Shown: positions 28,901 to 43,900 of the stretch, in pieces
Layout: every line of letters begins with the position of its first letter
Numbering within the stretch: position 1 is the first letter of the stretch
From: Baylisascaris procyonis
Lineage: Eukaryota; Nematoda; Chromadorea; Rhabditida; Ascarididae
Assembly (NCBI GenBank): GCA_037389465.1
Contig: JAZARR010000230.1
Span: 5,721,501 to 5,785,500 of the forward strand
Length of the DNA: 64,000 nt
Direction of reading: 5' to 3'
Position numbers and translations under genes: made by a program
Notes under the pieces: generated by a model
Seen by the model: only the letters and a program-made list of their open reading frames with translations
What the model was told of the DNA's origin: nothing
The model's database searches: none

Positions 28901-31900
28901 TTAGCTTTTGAACAGCTCGCAAAAGTTGTGGAAAAGAAAACTTCTCTTATTTGAAAGTATCGTCTAATGGTGAATTTATAGGCCAACTGGTCGTTCGTTC
29001 GTATCCGGCCACAGTGATGGTTCGGTGATTTTATTTTCGTTTGAAAATCGTTCGCAAAGTAAGATCTTCACCCATCAATGCCCTCCATATGCATTGGCGT
29101 TCACGTCTAACGGCATCGTAGCAGCGGGTTGTGATCAACGGGTTGTTTCCTATACGGAATCTGGTCGTGTTCTGCAGCAGTTCGACTACAGCAATGAACA
29201 AAAAGAGAAGGAATTCACCGTTGCGATCAGAGACCCTTCTGGACAAAACGTCGTCGTTGGCAGTTTTGATAGGTTTCTCTCAACACATTATTAGTTCTCG
29301 CAAAGAGATGCATCAGCACACTTATATTTGAAGACCATATCTGCGTTTCATTTGCTACAGCAAATAACAGTAAATTAAGAACAAAAGCAAAGTGAGCGGT
29401 TACGTTGAATATGCTTTATGGGCGGTGATACGGTTGCTTACTGTAATGCTAAAGAGAAGTTACATACCTATATCCTCCCACTATATCTATATAATTGCAT
29501 ATATGACATATAATTCCACGCCTTGTCCTTTGCAAAACTTCACGCCTTACCCCCTGCATGATGTTATTTCTAAATAGAAGAACGCTTTGCTTTTTTTCGA
29601 AAATTTTTTCGTATGACTTTTTATAAAATTTAGTTTAGTTCGTTTCTTATCCGATTTCTTCTCTTCTCGGCAGTCAGCTGGATGCATATATTATAGAGTG
29701 CGATTATTTACTTGGAATCAGAGACGTGGAGCACTAGATGAGGGAAAACCTCTCGAAATTCGATACCTTTATACAATAAGTGCTCTTACATGGAGCCCTG
29801 ATGGATCGACTATTGCAGTGGTGAGTTTACCTTTAAATTAAATCGAATGGTGCAATTGAATATCGTCTTCTTGCAGTATTGCAACTCAGATGCAGCATGC
29901 AACAAAAAAAACTAAAAAAGTACTACGGAAGGAGTTGCAAAAAAAAAAAAAAATCCTTAAATGCAATTGAATACGTAATTTAAAATTTCCGATGGTAATT
30001 TGCTACGATTAAGGGAACACTATGTGGGAGTGTAATAACGCTGGATTGTTGCCTAAGACGATCACTTCTCAAAGGTCGATTCGAGATAACCTATGTGGCA
30101 TCCTCTCATGTACTCATCAACGATATCAATAGCCAACAACGTGTCAGCATTCGTTCATCTAAAGGCTATCCCATCGATGAAATTAAGGTCTTTTTATAAA
30201 CTATCTCATTCACATACATTTCACCCACTGAAAACAAATTTCACGTTCAATGTTCCTTGTTCCCTTTACTGAACTATTTGGAAATTAACAAAAAAGATAC
30301 ATATATATCAAAATTCGAATATTCTCGCAATAGCGCTAATTTCAGATTGGATAAGTTTATACTCTATGTGGCTGTAGCTGCATGCAATATTGTTTTGAAA
30401 TTCTCTGTGGTTCTCAGAAATGCATCAGAATACGGAATAGTTTCACTCAATAGCTGAGAGACCAAGGAGGGAACGTATGGTCGTTACTTTTTGCGAGTCG
30501 TAATGAATGCAAGCTTAGGTGGAATTGATCTAACTAGATGAAGCAAGCAGTTTCAAAATCGAAGTACTGTTGTGAATGGTAGTTATTTTCCAGGTGATGG
30601 GTCGTGATCGCTTTGTAGTTGCGTATACGCCGAATTCGTTGATCGTTGCCGACATGATTACTGAGAAGAGTAGTGAAGTGACATGGCAGAGCGCTGGCAA
30701 TGAAAGATTCTTCTTCGACAATGAAAACGTCTGTGTCATCGTCAACGCCGGAGAGGTTTCAAAAACCTCTTGTAAAAGTCCTGAAAAGCAAACAAATGTT
30801 TTGAGGAGGATGTAAAATCTATGCAAATAATTCTCGATTTCCGTTACAGTTTAGATACATTCAGCGTTTTATTTCTTATGAAAAATCCATCACAATTCCT
30901 TGCTTATTCTGTCTCGGATGTCATACCACTGTGGTCTATATGATGCGCCATTCTCATGCACTTTAGATGTTGCATAAGTTCAATTACAGTTCCGTAATTT
31001 TCATCTTATATTACAGTAGCCGTTACTCTTGCGGAACAATATACTGAAAAGACGATATTGTAGGTGAATTTGGTTGAATACGGTATCGATGAAGTAATCG
31101 GTTGGATCCGAACCGAACTTATCTCGCCTCACTTACTCTCCGTGCGACTAACCGAGCGTAAGCAAGGTGGTGGCGAAAGCATCAAACGAATCGCCTATCT
31201 ACTTGATGTAAACACAATTTCCGTCGGTGAGCCGCATTAATTAGTAAAAGGGATTTTCATTATGAATGCCAGAGTCGAATGCGCTATAAAATGTGAGCTT
31301 ATTCTTGTTGCCTACTAACTTCAGGTGGGAATGGAGACAATTTGATTTCCCATAAGACTTGATCACCAAAATAAGCTTTTCCGACCAATACAGCAGACAA
31401 CAGTCGAAAGTGCTAGGAGTTTCAACTATAATATCTATAAGAGATTTCAGTTCCCTATACAATGAATCGATTGTTTCAGTTGATCTCATAACGAACACAC
31501 AATTGACACAGATCTCGCATCCGGTAGTCATCGACTGGCTTGAGGTTTGTATATATTCAGCTAAATACTTCAAGTCAGTTAACTATAGCTTTTTGTCGTT
31601 TTCGTTTTTATTCTCACTACTCTCTACTTAGTTCCTTCATTAATTGAGTCGCATTACAACCGCGATGGTAAAAAAAAAATGTTTTACGGAAATGAAACGA
31701 GTGTGAGAAAGAAGTGACGAATGCAATGAAGGAAAAAAAGATGAAAGTAGCATAAAATGGAATGGAAGGTTTTCGCAGTTAGAAGTGCTGTTGCAAGATA
31801 TAATACCTGCATATTTGTTAATACATTCAGCGTAATTCAGCTAAGTGAGAGCGCAACAAAACTCTTATACCGTGATCGTCGTTCACGTCTATCGCTTATT

Positions 31901-34900
31901 GATTTGGATAGCGACCGTAAAACAACGCTTCTTAGCTATTGTACATATGTGCAATGGGTTCCCAACAGTGATGTGATCGTTGCACAATCCGGCGAGCAAC
32001 TCTGCATTTGGTATCAGGCTGATAACCCGGAACAGGTAGGTCCTCATTTAAATTGTTGAAGTGACACTACTCACAAGTCAGTTATTCGTATAAACAGGTC
32101 GATAATAAGCTGGTCGTATCATCAACACACTCTCAGGAAAGCTGATAGCCCTTATTTCCTCAGAAAGTGTGAAAGGAAGAGTTAATATATCAGATACTGA
32201 AAACGACCTAATTTCGTCTTCATCCTCCCTCCTATAAAAGTGAGAATGTTTTTCCGTTAAATTAACCAAGTTCTATAGACCTCCGAAGCAATAAAAACAT
32301 AATCCTCCCCATATACTGTGCACATGGTAGAGGCATTCGGCGAATATGAAAGCTAAAATTGCTTGCATTAACAACTTCAGATGGTGATGGTACCGATCAA
32401 AGGGGACATCGAAACAGTGCTCCGCGATGAAGAAAGGACGGAGGTGATCGTTGAGGCAAGTTTCACTCATCGTTTATCATTGTTATATACTAATAAAAGC
32501 AATAGATCAAACGACATATGCGATGATGTTTACAGTTGTAATGTAACGCATCCAAATTCATTGAAAAATCAATGCAAGGAATTAGCAGAAGGCTCGAATA
32601 TCGAAAACTTTTAGTTGGAGATTTTGCCAAGTTGATAACTGCAGGAGGCGAATGCAAAGGTGGCGTATGAGCTAGATCAAACCCTCATTGAATTCGCGAC
32701 AGCTCTCGACAATCACGAATTCGGGCGTGCTGTTGACTTCCTCGAACGACGCGATGATGGTGATGCAGATGCTCTATGGCGACAACTCGCTGAGGTGTGC
32801 TTTCCAAGAAATCCTTCACAAGCACAATATTCCCAACTAAAAGTTTCATCTGATAATATCAGTCGGCTCAACTTTCAAATCAGTCCATATTTTCGAAAAC
32901 ATTTAAAATCAAATATAGAGAATATTATTATTGTCGATATAGGCGTTCTTATGCTTCCTACTATATCTTCTCTTCATCTCCACTCTTATTGAAAGTGTCG
33001 TTAAGCTATCACCTATTACTGTCATTCCAGTATATGAACCTTATTTGGTATTGTATAGTACCGAATAGTATTCATCTAAATGGAAAACGTTTCTTATATC
33101 TCAACTTGTAAATCTGCTCATCTTTTTCGAGATAATAAATTCATAGACGGGCAAAATTGTCGACCAAAGTTTTCCTCAGCGAGTTTTGCATAGAATATAA
33201 CAATCAAACTTTTGATAAGCTGCAAACTTCGTGTTATAAGAGCATTCTAAATGTTTTATTTAACGGTTCGTTAGTGTCAGGTTGCTCTCGATCAGCAACA
33301 ACTTCTGATTGCGCAACGATGTTATGCAGCGGTTGGTGATGTATCACGTGTGAAGATGCTTGCCGACACTATTCGAATCGCCGATGAGGCTGCTAAGACA
33401 ATCGGCGGCGATGGCAAACAATATTATAAAGTACGTTTGTGCTTTAAGGATTACCTCCATTCCCATTTATACGATATTGCTCCGGCTGCATAAGTTTGGC
33501 AAAAATGTACCGTTGAAGTCCTGCTCGTTGCCATCGTACGAAAAACGTTGGACAAAGTGTATCCGGTGCAATACCCTCGCAATTCAGTGCAATACCCTCG
33601 CAATTCAGTTCGTTGACTAACCTTCATTGAATACCCATTCAGAGCTTCTTCCACCAATTGCCTCGAGGAATTTCTTCGAAAGGAATAAACTTTCCAAACT
33701 GCAGCATTCCCCAACAATGAACGTGAATCCACATGGAAACTAACGGATAGGCGGATTTTTCGATTGTTTTCATATCAAATCACTCCAATACTTGTCTAAT
33801 ATCAATCTAGGCAACTTTTTGCCTGAATGATATTCATTTGATGTGAAATTCATTGCAAATGTTTGCACTGTACACTTATTAAAAGTACGATTTGAATTTA
33901 AGATTCATAGGATGTTATATGTGTTGTGAAGAATCTTTATAGAAAATAGCATTTATGCTGTGTTAATGTTAGATTATTCGATGCAAATGCAACTTTTCTG
34001 ACCACAAATATGAATGCATAATTTGAGGTTCGTGCACGACTTGCTTTGATGAGGAAGGACCTCAAAGAAGCTGAACGAATATATCTAGAACATGTGAGTT
34101 GAAGACTTTCTTTTCCCTTCACTCCTTCTTATTCATTGTTTGCAAAAACTTGTTCATTCTTTGAGCTTATTTCTATTACAAACTTTTTAATACCAATAAA
34201 AATCGTTGAGTTGATTATAACTAAACCGATCAGCCTAATTTATTAATTTGCAGTCAGTTCTCTTGTTCTAGATGAATAGGCATTACATCAGTAATTTCGT
34301 TGCAGAATTGTCTCGATGAAGCAATTGAAATGTATCAGAATATTCACAAATGGGAAGAGGCTCTCGAATTGGCCAGAGCACGGGTATGTTCCCCGCCTTT
34401 CGCATTGCACATTTCAAAAGCACATTTTAATCGCCCCAATTAAAAATTGGAATTCCACTCGCTAATTTAGGTAGTTAATTTCGGTCAATATCTATCATAG
34501 TTATGTCGTTATGAAATCAACTAAACAAGCAGTGATAGCTTTGGAAGGACATTAATGAATCCATGATACTCGGAATGGCACCCTTTGGCCACTTCATCCG
34601 TATATCCAAGAAACAAGGCAATATTTTCAAGGTAATTCAACGGTTCAGCTCGATAGCCAGGTACAAGGTAGAAGAAGTTATGTCAATCATCTAACGGCTA
34701 AATCGATTTTCAGAATTATCCTGACTTCGAATCCTTGAAAGCGCGTTACTATCGCAATCTATTCGACTCAGGACAGGACGAGAAGGCTGCCGAAGTGAGC
34801 TTCCAAGAAACATTTTAAAGACCTACGTTTTATGCAACTATCTTCTATTCGAGAAGGACAGATGTTCCAAATTACTATTCCTCCACACTATTTCAGATAT

Positions 34901-37900
34901 CTGAACGTGAGGGAGATCTCGAAACGGCTATCGATCTCTACTTAAAAGCAAATCTGGGAGCTCACGCTGCACGTGTATTACTTTCGAGCACGCAGCTTCT
35001 GGCTAACGAGGACCTCGTTCAAAAAGTTGCCGTAACTCTTGTCCGAGCGGAACTTTTCGAAAAGGTTCTTCGCTTTATCTAACATTCATCGCCGATGTTT
35101 CATGGCTTTCAGTTAGAATGATACAACGAAGAAAAAGAGTGAAAGGGGATTATGATTTACAAACCAATATATTACATGAAATTTTAGGGGGAAAAATATA
35201 CGATCAAAAACGCTAAAGCCTTATCTCGTTTCGCCTAAAAACATGCGCGTGATGAACTTTTTGAGGACACAATCAAGTACAGTATATACTGCAATTATTA
35301 CTAATTATTATATCAAGTATTGAAACCTACGATTACTGTGGACTATTATTCGTTAACTATTATATAGCTGCGATTTCGGGGGAAGTAATAACGGTTTAGC
35401 CGGTAAAGCATCTGACCGGAAAATGAAAGGCAGCGTGTTCGGATCCCGCCTAGGATGGAACTTCTTGCCATTCATTGAATGAAAGATGTTGTATGACTAT
35501 AATATTTGGAACTGCTGTCATTCAAGAATCAAGTAATTGCCTTCCGAAAGGATCAGTCAGATCACTTCTTGTGAGGGATCGAAGTTCTCACCCGGGTGCT
35601 AAACAGGTTGAGCTTTTAAGTAGACAGTGGTGCTAGTATCAGTTTCTCATTTTTCAAGAAATAAAATAAATGAGATATTTCAGGCTGGTGATCTATTCGA
35701 AAAGACAAAAGATTTCGAACGCGCACTCGAATGCTTCCGTAAAGGGAAATGCTTCGCGAAAGCCATACAGGTATGCTGCTAATATGATGTTCTAATTTAG
35801 TTTATATAGAAAATCAGTTTTGAGTATATTATTGGAAATAAGGATGTTTGTTGCATGTTCAACTTTCAGCTGGCTCGAATCAGCTTTCCAGAGCGAGTGG
35901 TCCCACTTGAAGAAGAATGGGGCGATTCTCTGGTTGAAGATGCAAACTATGATGCTGCAATCAATCATTTTCTAGGTAAATGAATATATCTTTAATTCCA
36001 TGACATAAGGGTCACATAAAGTTCTTTAGCTTTAAATCAGAAAACGGTAAAATCTGACAGGTTTCGGGTTTTTAGTTGCACATCAATCCTACTTCGTACT
36101 GTTGTTCGACTTACCATGAAAGTGATGCGTGAGAATGCGTAATTCAATAGCAAAGTGCCTAATTTTCACCCACAGATGTCTGGGTTAGGTACCGTCTCTG
36201 ACCACCACATTAAAGAGTATCTGAATGAGGTTGGTTAAGGAGCCTTCAGCATAATAAGAGACGGCATAAGATTTTTTATTGAATAAAGCTATCTTTGTGA
36301 CTTGTTCAATTAAACAAACAAGCGAAAAAAATGTTTGAGATTATTTAGCATTGAATAATCTCAGAAAGTGGAAAAAGCGCTAAAGCATTGGAAGCGTCGA
36401 TCAGAGCGAAACAATGGAGTAAAGCGGCGCAGATCGCCGACGTTCTTGAAGATAGCGCCCTCGCGAAACAATACTATGGACGTATCGCTGAACATCATGC
36501 AGCTATTGGCGATCTCGAGGTTCACTGTTTAATTAGAATTCAATAACGCTCATACAAAATTAAATTCGACAATCAGACCTTATGCAGAACCGCAAAATGA
36601 TTGATTTCGGAGACACAAGGAAGAGGAGAAAGAATAAAGATATCTTTGAGATTAGGTTGGATTCAGCAAATTTTACAGCAAGAATCAGTAAGTTCCACTC
36701 CCCTTCCCCCTCACTCCTTATTTTTACCAGCAAACACTTATCCCCCAGAATTACTGTTCACCACAGCCAACATTTGGTCCTACAGTCTACTCACTTAAGC
36801 TTAATCCTGCACCTTACCAATACTAACTAATCCACTTCTTGAATTGGTGGAACCAATTTTTGCAGCTCAGAATCTAACCGATAAAACTTTAGAGATTCTG
36901 CCGATGAAATTTTGCATCGAGAAAGAATAGTGCTGAAAGTTCCGTAAATTGAAGTGTTCGTAACATTAAACATAACATCGACAAGCTCAAACATCAACTA
37001 AAACTGCGATAGCGATAACGCTCAGCAAATACTTTGGTCAACCGTTCAGGCAGAATCACCAGGACTTCACAGAACAGCAGTCGGATAACCATCATGACAT
37101 CAATAAAAGTGCACAGCCAAATATATAAGCTTGAGTGGGCAAATTGCTGCCGTAAAAAAGCAAATATTAACTGAAGTGAATATTCTTCGCTCAGAGAGAT
37201 CCTGATGGGAAGCGACTGGTCCGGAATCGGGGACTATTAGCATGTGCTCAGTGGCCTCTTGGGTGGCAGATGGGGTCGCTGAAGTTCGATGCCTTCGGAG
37301 TGACGATAACGATGAAAAACCGTCTCATGGAAGATGACCTTATGTTGGTCATTCATTCGTGGACGATTAATCCACTCGGAAAAATGATGCAGCACAATAT
37401 CGGTATCTTCAATACTTTCATTTGCACAATAATACAAACTGACATTTGCAGCGTGCCGAAATGCTGTATATCGAGGCGGATATGCAACGTGAAGCAATTA
37501 ATATGTACAACAAGGCAAATCGTTGGGCAGATTCACATCGAGTAAGTGAGTTATCATAATACATTCCATACCAATCAAACTTCGTTTGTACTTTTCACTG
37601 TCACAACGAGTGCATTATAAAGAAACGATCATTGCTAAAATAGTATCAGCACTACAATGCAGAGTTTCACTGCGAGCATCACCTCCGTATATTTGTATGT
37701 TAGTGTAATGGAATAAAATAAGAGGAAATGTTTCAGAGGTATATATTATCTCTCGAATTTGATGCAACATTTTTCAACTGTTCAATGGAACTGTATCGTC
37801 AAATTTACGATGTGAATCGATGGAATTATTAATTTCAGTTGGCCGCTGAATTTCTGGGACAAGAGGAGACACAAAAAATGTATGGAAAGTTAGCACAGGA

Positions 37901-40900
37901 CATGGAAGAAGCCGGTCGTCTTAGTGATGCCGAACAGGTATTGGTCACTTGCCGTTAGGCTCTCTTCTAGAAATTCACCACTTCAATCCCGAAACCATCC
38001 CTTCAGATCTGTTAATTTTCTTTATCTCGAATCATATGTATTATTGGGCGTCATATAAGAATCATTAGGCCGAACCGCTGCTTTACAGATAGTCAGCTGC
38101 TTTAATCAGGAGGTGATAATTCATGAGTGGCTTAGAAGTAGGTTGGTGGATGCGGTATAGGTAAGCCTGAATTCAATCGAAGATAAAGGATCGGATGGAC
38201 TCCACGGGCTCGAATTTTACAGACCATCCTGTTACAGTTCCCAATAGCGTTCCTTTCTTGAAAATTCTGCTAGATTTAACCCGAGATTCAGCTGCATTAA
38301 ATCAATTTGACAGAAAACAGTAAAACCTAGCGAAATTAATGGATAACCAATGAATTCTCTATTGGTTCGTATGTTTAGCTGAAACACAAATAAATGAACG
38401 ATGCACACTGCACATCTTTTCTCATATGAACGTTGTACTTGTTACAATTAAATAGTGCAAATATCCAACTATTACAGCTCTATATCTCAATCGGACAGCC
38501 CAATAAGGCGATCGCTATGTATAAAAAAGTGGATCGTATCGATGAAATGATGGCACTTGTCGAGAAATATCACTCTGAACACGTACAGGTCATTTTTCCC
38601 TTATAAAAGCTCACAGTATATCTTCATGCCTATGATGTAATCAATGTCGTCCTATCTATTCACGCTTGTGAAGCATATTACATCTGATGTATAATTACAA
38701 TAACAGAGTTTTTTAAAATAATATTCAGCAGTGATGATATAAATAAAATAGAGAGACCGTTTTTAGAGTCATAATTTTATAGATAGGCTTTTCTCTTTTT
38801 TGAGAAAGATTTAAAGCGACGAAGAGTTGTATAATTCATTTATTTTTTTTTATTATATTCAACAGGAGACACATAAGCATATCGCCGGTGACTTAGAGGA
38901 AAGGGGCGATTTGAAAGCAGCTGAAGAGCAATATCTCAAAGCCGGAGATTGGAAAAGTGCGGTGAATATGTATCGGGCCGCTGAAGAATGGAATGACGCC
39001 TATAGAATTGCGAAACAAGAAGGTGGTGATGCGGCACAGAAACAGGTTTTTATTGATGTATTTGCATCACTTTCATACAAAATAATAGAATTTGAAATGA
39101 TAAAAGAATTCGAGTAAATTATGCTAATTTGGTGATAAATACATCAATCACATTTTATTTAACGCTGATAAATTATTTGATATATCCTCAAATAATGATA
39201 GAAACGTTTCATTTGTTAAATGATTTATTTATATTATTAAGTATTATCCACCGTTCTATAAAGTATAATCTAAGTTCGATTAGAAAATATAATGGAAGCT
39301 GCTTACTGACTATTATAAAAAAAAGCTTTCATAAGATATCGATAACATTCTATTCTTATAGCGTATATAGATAGCATAGTAAATGTGATATAAAATTACC
39401 ACATAAAATTAGATATTCAGATGTGATATACAAAATTTGCATAAAACATTTTCAGTATTTATTCATATATGCAAATTTATTAAAGGTTGCATATTTGTGG
39501 GCGAAAAGTTTGGGTGGCGATTCAGCGGTGAAATTACTACAGAAGTTCAACTTGCTTGACGAGTCAATTGATTTTGCTTGCGAGAATGGGTTCGTCTAAT
39601 AACCTAAATACTTTTCTTTTACAACTTTTCCCCACCATACATTCTACGAGAATTTCCTTGAAAATATATGATTTTTACAAACTTTCGGCTTTACTAATGG
39701 AAATAATTTCATTTATTTATTATCAAAGTAGAAAGCGATGGAAATTTGAATAAGGTGAGCATTATTGAGGAGTACTGATTGCTAAGTCATTTTCTTCAAA
39801 TCATTATACCTTAGGTATTTTTCACGTCAGATTATTGCTGTGATTTCAAGCAGTAATAAAAGTGAGTAATAACATTGTTGTTTCGCAGACGCATAATCGA
39901 TAGATGTAATAGTATAATAGTTTTTTGGTTATGATCATATAATGCGTCGAGTAGAAATGGAATAATAATTTATGCTTATGTTTCGGATCTTTGAGCCATA
40001 ATCATAACACATCAAGCTGAAACTTGATAGTAATAAAAATATTGTAGAGCATTCGATTTCGCTTTCGAATTGTGCCGTTTGGGTGCAAAAGCACGTCTAC
40101 CGTTTGTGCATCTAAAACTAGCACAGCAATTGGAAGAAGAGGGACAATTCGAGAATGCTGAAAAGCATTATATCGAAGGTGGTAAACCTAAAGAAGCCGT
40201 TCTAATGTATGTGCATGATCAGGATTGGGATAACGCTGAACGTCTTGCCAAGTTTGTCGACTTTTTATATACTGTTCCCATTCGACATACTGGTGTTTCT
40301 TCATGCCAGGATTAGTAAACTTTTTCTCTGCACTATTTAAATAGATATATAGCACAAATTTATAGATTAATTGAAAATAAGAAGGTTAATGACAAATTCA
40401 AAAATTCTTCCAAACGGGATGTCCAAATGTTTGATAAGAAAAAGATCTTCAATCTGTAATTTCTTGTTGCAGCTTTCAATTTTGGTGATTATCTTTTGTA
40501 TTTCTTTTTGCATCATCTATAACGGACAGTTCAGAAAAATGATACTTAAATGATGAGACATTGCTGTTTAAGTAAAAATATAATCTGTTTTACTTATTGA
40601 GAACAGATTTCTTCTGCATAAGTTCGAAATGAAATCCACGAAGCGGTAAACGCAATCATGAGCAATTGTTTTTTAAGAGAACATTGTGAGGATGCACTCT
40701 CGGATGTATTCATCGGTCAAGCCCGTATGGCTATTGAACAGAAAGATTTTCCACGAGCTGAAAGCTATCTTCTTCGTGCTAATCGTGCCGATATTATTCT
40801 TCGCTATTATAAAGAATCGGCGATGTGGCCTGATGCGCTTCGTATTGCTAAAGATTACATCCCAACTGCCTTACCTCAATTACAGGTATATTACACTCAA

Positions 40901-43900
40901 TGAAAGTATCTGTGATTCATAAATATTCATGCATTCGACAATTATAACACTATTTTGTAATTGTAACATCGTTAAAGCTCCTTTATATTATATTCTGTTC
41001 TTCACTATCAATATTCTTTAGTGAGCAATATGTCGGATTCATTACAGGAGGAGTACGAAGAAGCACAATTGAAATCAGGTGCGAAAGGTGCGCTATCGTT
41101 TATGGCTCAAGGTCATGATTGGGAAACACAAGGTGAATATCTCAGAGCGATTCAATGCTATCTGAAGGTACAAGAACCGGAAACGACCGATATTAATATG
41201 ATTGTAACTGCACTCACGAGGGTATGTTCCTAAATTTTAAGCAACCCACAATTTGGTAAATGTTCTCATAGATGCTACATTTTGTGCATTGAATATTGGA
41301 AAATAATGGGAAATGAGTCACTGAAATTGCGAAAGGATAGATGACGTCATAGGGAGGTATAAAAAGAATAATTCATTTGCCTCATAACATTTATATCAGC
41401 GAGAAATGGAATTGAACAGCAACGATATTGAAAGAATTTGTGATCGTAAATGTTTAATATTGCAGTAATAGTTAATTGTTGCTTATAAATAATTCTTTAA
41501 AGGCAGGCGATTTAACAACGAAATTTTTATCGGATGATGAGAGTGCACAAATTATTGATGAAATATGCGAACGATTACTTAGCTACAGAAAGTAAGTAAA
41601 TATTTTTGAGGGAATTTTGTATTAAGAAATAGAAAATAATGAAATGAGAAACTATTAAAATTAAAATTTTTTAAATATTAAAATAAAAAAATTAAAAATT
41701 GAAATATTAAAATATTACAAAAATTAAAATTTTTGTAATAAGAAAATAGAAAATAAAGGATTCATTCTCCGAGAAGTCCTTTTATTCATTATTTCTATTT
41801 CTATAAATATCTAACAAATTCAGTAAGGATACTGCATTCGAAGCATTATTCTATATATCGTTAAAATGATCTCTTAGTCCGTTTATAGCTGTTGGATGAC
41901 TCGAATAAAGTCAATCATTGATTAGCTTAATCGGTAATAAATTCGATTTGCAAATTCCTCTCGCTGATAGTTAAGATTTGCAAATTCATATAGAAGTAAA
42001 TGCTCATGTACCAATCGTATCGTTGAGAAGCACTAACACAGGAAACATTTTAAGCAGTTCTTATGGATAAATTTACCAAAATTTGAATCTATTCATGTTA
42101 CGACATTGTAATTTTGGACAATATTCTGCCACTGATTGCAGATTTACTTACCTCATATGTTGGGTAAGGGGGAAGTGGGTAAATATCAGTATAATAAGTC
42201 ATATTTATTTATGAGAAATGTATCGCAGATTCACCGAAGCTGCCGAAATATTTATGGCGTCGAATCGACCCGATAGTGCTATAAAGGCATTTGTGCTTGC
42301 TGGACAATGGGCCAAAGCGAAAAAGGTACTCACGTCTATTTAATCCATCTATAAATTCGAGAATATTTCAAAGGAATGTTTTAAGATTAGCCTCACATAC
42401 TTAAAGACTTCTTGCTTTATGATTAAGGAATAATATTTAAAGTTTACTAAACATTCTGAATACGTGACTGTTACTTCATTAATAATTATTCGTAATATCG
42501 TCTTTATCTTTTATATATAATAGTAATTCTTAATAAATCGTTTATGGTCAATATCAACTTATGCCTATGAACACACAATTTTGATGTACGAATGAAATTA
42601 TTGCTTATAGTTACGATTTGCCACCTCAGTTATTTGCCATTTCCGCGACTCAAAAATTTGTAACGACCAATAAAGAGTCTCTATGTGAAAGCAATTTCAT
42701 TTAGGTAGCGACTGAATTGCTACCGGAAATGGCTGATTTTGTCGACGAGAAATATAAAGAGTCGCTAAGGAACGAAGGCCGATTAGGCGAATTGATCGAT
42801 GTTGATGCAGTCAGTGCGATCGATCTACTTGTAGAGAAAGGCTTCTGGGAGAAAGCACTCGAGACGGCTAAACAACAAAATGTTCCACAATTTCATTGTT
42901 TTATATCCGTTTGCAACAATCACATAATCATATCTATAGGAAAGAAGTATAGGATTGCCTATTATATTGATGAAATCATGAGGTACAAGTTTCAGCCTCA
43001 GAAAATGTTTGTTTCCTTATGTTCACTAAAACTTCGGTACAAATATACATTACACTTCTTATTCAGTATTACAAACATAATAGCTATATAACAGCATTTT
43101 CACAAAGTATTTTACTATAGTAGCAATCAGTGATGAAGATATACAATACTCCGTTTTCCAGTTCAATTCTGTTTCTTTTTTTTTCTGGATTTGAGATTAA
43201 TTTAATTGTTGGATTGTATGAGAGTGTTTTGATCGATGCATAATTCAAATTTCTAGTATCAGCCATTAATGGACAAATATGTGGCACTTTATGCAACGAA
43301 TCTCATATCGCAAGAACGCTTCGCCGATGCTATCGAGGCATTTGAAAAATATGGTGCATCGAGTAATCCACACAATTTCAACATCTATCAAAGACTTATT
43401 TCACAAGTAATATTTATTATTTCTTATTAATTAATTGGCATTTGGTTAAATTTATAGATCCCTTAGCCTCACCTCACTTCTCTAGTATTCACTCTTCAAA
43501 GAAAATTTGTAAAGAAACAGTTGGTGAGTTCATTTCCAAAGAAAGATTATGCTGAATCTGTTCTTATTATCACGAAATATATCATAAAAGTGAATAATCA
43601 CTTCTCGATGATTGATTAAATTTCGTGCAGCATTGCAATTTTTTTCTTCTCATTGCAGTCAATTTCAACTTCAACTTTAAACTTTCAAAGTTCACTCGCC
43701 GTTCTAAGGTGCTCCAAGGTGGAGATCGAAAGAGGCACTGAAGCTCAGAGGCGGTCAGTCGATCTGGAATTAGGATCAGATCCTTGAAACAGTTAGCGAA
43801 CAAAGGGCTGGTACAGAACTAGATCAAGTCCAATATTTGCTAGCCAGAGCCAGATTCAGTTAAGTATTTGCCACCTCAGGAACCTATACTGGTAAAAATA

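Noticed and set aside
35375..35455. Functional tRNA gene
   Set aside because: Boxes are diverged and the acceptor and anticodon stems do not close properly; treated as a tRNA-derived repeat.
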